9,360 nt of DNA from Archangiaceae bacterium (lineage in GTDB: Bacteria; Myxococcota; Myxococcia; Myxococcales; Myxococcaceae): contig JAHFDQ010000212.1 of the NCBI GenBank assembly GCA_023248915.1, forward strand, positions 1 to 9,360, in the 5' to 3' direction. Within the stretch, counting starts at the first letter, position 1; every line of letters starts with the position of its first letter. Of the stretch, positions 5,611 through 9,360 are shown piece by piece. The notes beneath the pieces were generated by a model, which did no database searches, was not told the origin of the DNA, and saw only the letters and a program-made list of their open reading frames with translations. Position numbers and translations under genes: made by a program.

Positions 5611-5619
5611 GCCGCCGCC

Positions 5620-6108
5620 ATGGCCGTGCTCCTTTTCTCTGCGGAACAACAGCAGAAATTCGACAGCGGCCTGGTGGAGATCCTCTCGCACTACCCGGCC
5701 GACCGGAAGAGCGCGGCGATGCTGCCGGCGTTGCGGCTGCTGCAATCGCTGAAGGGCTGGCTGCCGCCGGCAGGGCTCGAGCAGGTCGCCGAGCGGCTCG
5801 GCACCACCCGCGAGAAGGCCTACGAAGTCGCCACCTTCTACGTGATGTTCTTCACCCGGCAGCCGGGCAAGTACGTGCTCGACGTGTGCACCAACCTGTC
5901 GTGCTCGCTGCGGGGCGCCGAGAAGGTGCTGGCGGCGCTCGAGCAGAAGCTGGGGCTGAAAGCGGGCAGCGCCAACGACAGGTTCACCTTGCGCGAGACC
6001 GAGTGCCTGGCCTCGTGCGGCACCGGCCCCTGCTTGCAGGTCAACGAAGACCACCACGAGTCGCTCACCCCCGCGAAGCTCGACGCGCTCGTGGCGACTT
6101 TCACGTGA
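5620..6108 (+). CDS. nuoE: NADH-quinone oxidoreductase subunit E (24 kDa, 2Fe-2S)
   Basis: A 162-residue subunit of the peripheral NADH dehydrogenase module of complex I, carrying binuclear cluster N1a next to NuoF. The thioredoxin-like fold holds the four cluster ligands: Cys90 and Cys95 (CTNLSC) and Cys129 and Cys133 (CLASCG). The N-terminal helical part has the family block VAERLGTTREKAYEVATFY (56-74). Length is normal. The ATG at 5620 is used because family members begin shortly before the FSAEQQQKF-like segment and because an upstream in-frame ATG at 5494 would place the protein across both promoters and the receiver gene's start. There is no ribosome site before the ATG; a nearly leaderless transcript would explain this. 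It is the first gene of a + strand operon, with nuoF 25 bases downstream. Confidence 0.95.
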   Translation: MAVLLFSAEQQQKFDSGLVEILSHYPADRKSAAMLPALRLLQSLKGWLPPAGLEQVAERLGTTREKAYEVATFYVMFFTRQPGKYVLDVCTNLSCSLRGAEKVLAALEQKLGLKAGSANDRFTLRETECLASCGTGPCLQVNEDHHESLTPAKLDALVATFT

Positions 6109-6133
6109 ACGCTTCCCCGCCCTGGAGCGGCCG

Positions 6134-7462
6134 ATGATCGAAGTGGAAAAGGTCATCACCAAGAACTGGGGCAGGCCCGGGTCGAACACCCTCGACGGCT
6201 ACCGGTCGACGGGCGGGTACCGAGCGCTCGAGAAGGCGCTGGCGCAGGCGCCGGCCCAGGTGACAGAAGAGGTGAAGAGGTCGAACCTGCGCGGCCGCGG
6301 CGGCGCCGGCTTCCCCACCGGCATGAAGTGGGGCTTCGTGCCGAAGGACAACCCGAAGCCGGTCTACCTGGCGGTCAACGCCGACGAGTCCGAACCGGGC
6401 ACTTTCAAAGACCGGTACATCCTCGAGAATGATCCTCACCTGTTGCTCGAAGGCATCGCCATCACCTGCTACGCGCTCAACTGCCACCAGGCGTACATCT
6501 ACTCGCGCGGCGAATTCAAAGGGCCGTCGGCCACGCTCGACCGGGCCATCGCCGAGGCCTACGCCGCCGGCATCTTCGGCAAGCAATTGATGGGCAAGCC
6601 CTTCGCCCTCGACGTCTACCAGGTGAGGGGCGCGGGCGCGTACATCTGCGGCGAAGAGACCGCGCTGCTCGAGTCGCTCGAGGGCAAGAAGGGCTGGCCG
6701 CGGCTGAAGCCCCCGTTCCCGGCGGTGGTGGGCCTGTTCGGCGCGCCGACGGTGGTGAACAACGTCGAGACGCTGGCCAACGTGCCCGCCATTCTCGACC
6801 GGGGGGCCGCATGGTACGCGGGCCTGGGCACCGAGAAGTCGGGCGGCACCCGGCTCATCTGCCTTTCCGGCAGCGTTAACCGGCCCGGCGTCTACGAGTG
6901 CTCGATGAAGACGACGCTGAAAGAGCTCATCTTCGAACCGACGCTCGGGGGCGGCATGCCCCCCGGGCGGCAGGTGAAGGCGGTCATCCCCGGCGGCTCT
7001 TCGGCGCCGGTGCTGTCGGCCGACGAGCTCGACGTGGCGATGGAGTTCGAGGCCCTGAAGGCGAAGAACACCATGGCCGGCTCGGGCGGCGTCATCGTGA
7101 TGGACGACGCCACCTGCCTGGTGCGCTCGCTGTGGCGGGTGGCCCGCTTCTACGCCGAAGAGTCCTGCGGCCAGTGCACCCCCTGCCGCGAAGGCACCCC
7201 CTGGCAGACGCGCATCTTGCGCAAGATAGAAGAGGGGCGAGGCGAGGCGGGCGACTTGGAACTGCTGTTGCACGTCGCCTCGACCATCGCGCCGTTTCCT
7301 CCCATCGGCCTCGGCAACACCATCTGCGCGCTGGGTGACGCGGCGGCGTTGCCGGTGCACTCGTTCGTCTCGAAGTTCAAGCTCGAGTTCCAGTCCCACA
7401 TCGCCCAGCGCAAGTGCCCGTTCGGCGACGCGCCGTGGGGGCACTTCGGGGGCTTCGCATGA
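6134..7462 (+). CDS. nuoF: NADH-quinone oxidoreductase subunit F (51 kDa, FMN, 4Fe-4S)
   Basis: A 442-residue flavoprotein that oxidises NADH at the tip of complex I and passes electrons from FMN to cluster N3. The nucleotide-binding glycine motif GRGGAGFPTG is at 54-63, NADESEPGTFKDR at 82-94, and GAGAYICGEETAL at 166-178. Cluster N3 ligands are Cys345, Cys348 and Cys351 (CGQCTPC) and Cys398 (TICALGD). Length and motif spacing are those of standard bacterial NuoF. A GGAG at 6124-6127, six bases before the ATG, supports the start. Its stop overlaps the nuoJ start (ATGA), so there is no room for nuoG, nuoH or nuoI, the usual next genes. NuoG normally takes electrons from NuoF, so it must be supplied from elsewhere if complex I is complete. 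Confidence 0.97.
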   Translation: MIEVEKVITKNWGRPGSNTLDGYRSTGGYRALEKALAQAPAQVTEEVKRSNLRGRGGAGFPTGMKWGFVPKDNPKPVYLAVNADESEPGTFKDRYILENDPHLLLEGIAITCYALNCHQAYIYSRGEFKGPSATLDRAIAEAYAAGIFGKQLMGKPFALDVYQVRGAGAYICGEETALLESLEGKKGWPRLKPPFPAVVGLFGAPTVVNNVETLANVPAILDRGAAWYAGLGTEKSGGTRLICLSGSVNRPGVYECSMKTTLKELIFEPTLGGGMPPGRQVKAVIPGGSSAPVLSADELDVAMEFEALKAKNTMAGSGGVIVMDDATCLVRSLWRVARFYAEESCGQCTPCREGTPWQTRILRKIEEGRGEAGDLELLLHVASTIAPFPPIGLGNTICALGDAAALPVHSFVSKFKLEFQSHIAQRKCPFGDAPWGHFGGFA

Positions 7463-7971
7463 GCGCCGAGGCGCTGCTGTTCTACGTGTTCGCGCTGTGC
7501 ACGGTGGTGTCGGCGGGGGCGGTGGTGCTCGCCCGCGGCCCGATGACGTCGGCGATGTCGCTGGTGGCGACGTTCTTCTTCCTGGCCGGCGTCTACGCGC
7601 TGCTCTGGGCGCACACCATCGCGGTCTTGCAGGTGCTGGTCTACGCCGGCGCCATCATGGTGCTGTTCCTGTTCGTCATCATGCTGTTGTCGATGACCGA
7701 ACCGGAACCTGCGATGAAGCTCAACGTCGCGCGGGTGGTGGGCGCGCTCTCGGCCGTCGGGCTGGGCGCTGCGCTCATCGCCTCGTTCTGGAAGCTGCCC
7801 ACCCAGCCGATGGGCTGGGCCGAAGACTCTGCCCGAGCGGCCGCCTTCGGCACCCTGAAGACGGTGGGAGAAATCATCTACACCCGCTACCTGTTGCCCT
7901 TCGAGTCGGTGTCGCTGTTGCTGCTCGCGGCCATCGTCGGAGCGGTGGTGGTGGCCAAGCCGCGCATCTAG
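7459..7971 (+). CDS. nuoJ: NADH-quinone oxidoreductase subunit J
   Basis: A 170-residue membrane-arm subunit of complex I (ND6 family). Hydrophobic segments near residues 4-24, 30-50, 54-78, 92-112 and 145-167 fit the usual five transmembrane helices. The family signature YAGAIMVLFLFVIMLLS covers the third helix, whose pi-bulge takes part in coupling quinone reduction to proton pumping. The C terminus stops soon after the last helix (AKPRI), so it lacks the longer polar tail of the E. coli protein. The ATG overlaps the nuoF stop by four bases, and a run of G's a few bases upstream may act as ribosome site. The next gene, nuoK, begins 9 bases after the stop. Confidence 0.93.
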   Translation: MSAEALLFYVFALCTVVSAGAVVLARGPMTSAMSLVATFFFLAGVYALLWAHTIAVLQVLVYAGAIMVLFLFVIMLLSMTEPEPAMKLNVARVVGALSAVGLGAALIASFWKLPTQPMGWAEDSARAAAFGTLKTVGEIIYTRYLLPFESVSLLLLAAIVGAVVVAKPRI

Positions 7972-7979
7972 AGGCCCGC

Positions 7980-8288
7980 ATGCTCCCGGTACCGCTGCCG
8001 CACACGCTCGCGCTCGCCGCCGTCCTCTTCTGCCTGGGCATGGTGGGGGTGATGGTCCGCCGGAACGCCCTGGTCGTCTTCATGTGCGTCGAGCTGATGC
8101 TGAACGCGGCCAACCTCACCTTCCTGGCGTTCGCCCAGGCGCACGGCGACACCACCGGGCACGTCTCGGCCTTCTTCGTCATCGCGGTGGCGGCGGCCGA
8201 GGCGTCGGTGGGGTTGGCCATCGTCATCGCCGTCTTCCGCAGCCGCGGCACGGTGAACCTGGAAGAACTCAAGACGATGAAGCACTGA
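7980..8288 (+). CDS. nuoK: NADH-quinone oxidoreductase subunit K
   Basis: A 102-residue membrane subunit of complex I (ND4L/MrpC family), with three transmembrane helices near residues 8-26, 30-53 and 62-87. The two buried glutamates that form part of the proton path are present: Glu38 in CVELMLNAANL and Glu74 in AVAAAEASVGLA, equal to Glu36 and Glu72 in E. coli. The length is normal. A GAGG at 7971-7974 overlaps the end of the nuoJ stop codon and lies five bases before the ATG, a clear ribosome site. nuoL starts 18 bases downstream on the same transcript. Confidence 0.95.
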   Translation: MLPVPLPHTLALAAVLFCLGMVGVMVRRNALVVFMCVELMLNAANLTFLAFAQAHGDTTGHVSAFFVIAVAAAEASVGLAIVIAVFRSRGTVNLEELKTMKH

Positions 8289-8306
8289 CGGCCGGAGCCT
8301 CCTGCC

Positions 8307-9360
<1,054 letters not shown>

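Noticed and set aside
5494..5619. Upstream in-frame ATG for nuoE at 5494
   Set aside because: It would run through both promoters and the divergent gene's start and add 42 residues not resembling NuoE.
6101..7444. Long open frame on the minus strand opposite nuoF (about 447 codons)
   Set aside because: Antisense to a fully conserved NuoF; composition is Arg/His/Gly/Ala-rich and no domain is recognisable.

Overview
The window is GC-rich DNA with strong G/C bias at third codon positions, tight gene packing and no RNA genes, mobile elements or CRISPR. Its gene mix (LPS Kdo synthesis, complex I, a Ser/Thr-kinase-like protein with a Pro/Ala linker, receiver-domain regulators, a stand-alone GspE/PilB N-terminal-domain protein) suggests a myxobacterium-like member of Myxococcota. 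That placement is inferred from gene content and style, not from a phylogenetic marker.

Layout. (1) 1-1593, + strand: the 3' end of pyrG (CTP synthase), then kdsA and kdsC, each overlapping the previous gene by 4 bases. CTP is the cofactor for Kdo activation, and KdsA and KdsC make Kdo-8-phosphate and Kdo for lipid A/LPS. (2) 1627-5518: a mixed-strand signalling block. It holds an HTH-receiver fusion (+), a DUF309 protein (-), a GspE/PilB N-terminal-domain protein without an ATPase domain (+), a winged-helix-like/pseudokinase fusion (-), and a single-domain response regulator (-) upstream of the pseudokinase. (3) 5519-5619: a short divergent intergenic region with two well-formed sigma70-type promoters that share their -35 hexamer. 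(4) 5620-9360, + strand: a complex I operon nuoE-nuoF-nuoJ-nuoK-nuoL, where nuoL runs off the window. Subunits G, H and I, normally between F and J, are absent here.

NuoE and NuoF form the NADH-oxidising tip of complex I. NuoJ, K and L are membrane-arm subunits for quinone-coupled proton pumping. The remaining subunits must be encoded elsewhere if the complex is complete.

Main points for a second look: Asp replaces the Cys/Asn that separates metal-dependent from metal-independent KdsA enzymes; the kinase-like protein has Asn in place of the catalytic Asp (HHN instead of HRD) and a DNA-binding-like N terminus; the divergent promoters overlap; several starts look leaderless; the nuo operon is split; and NuoL appears to carry a long hydrophilic insertion.
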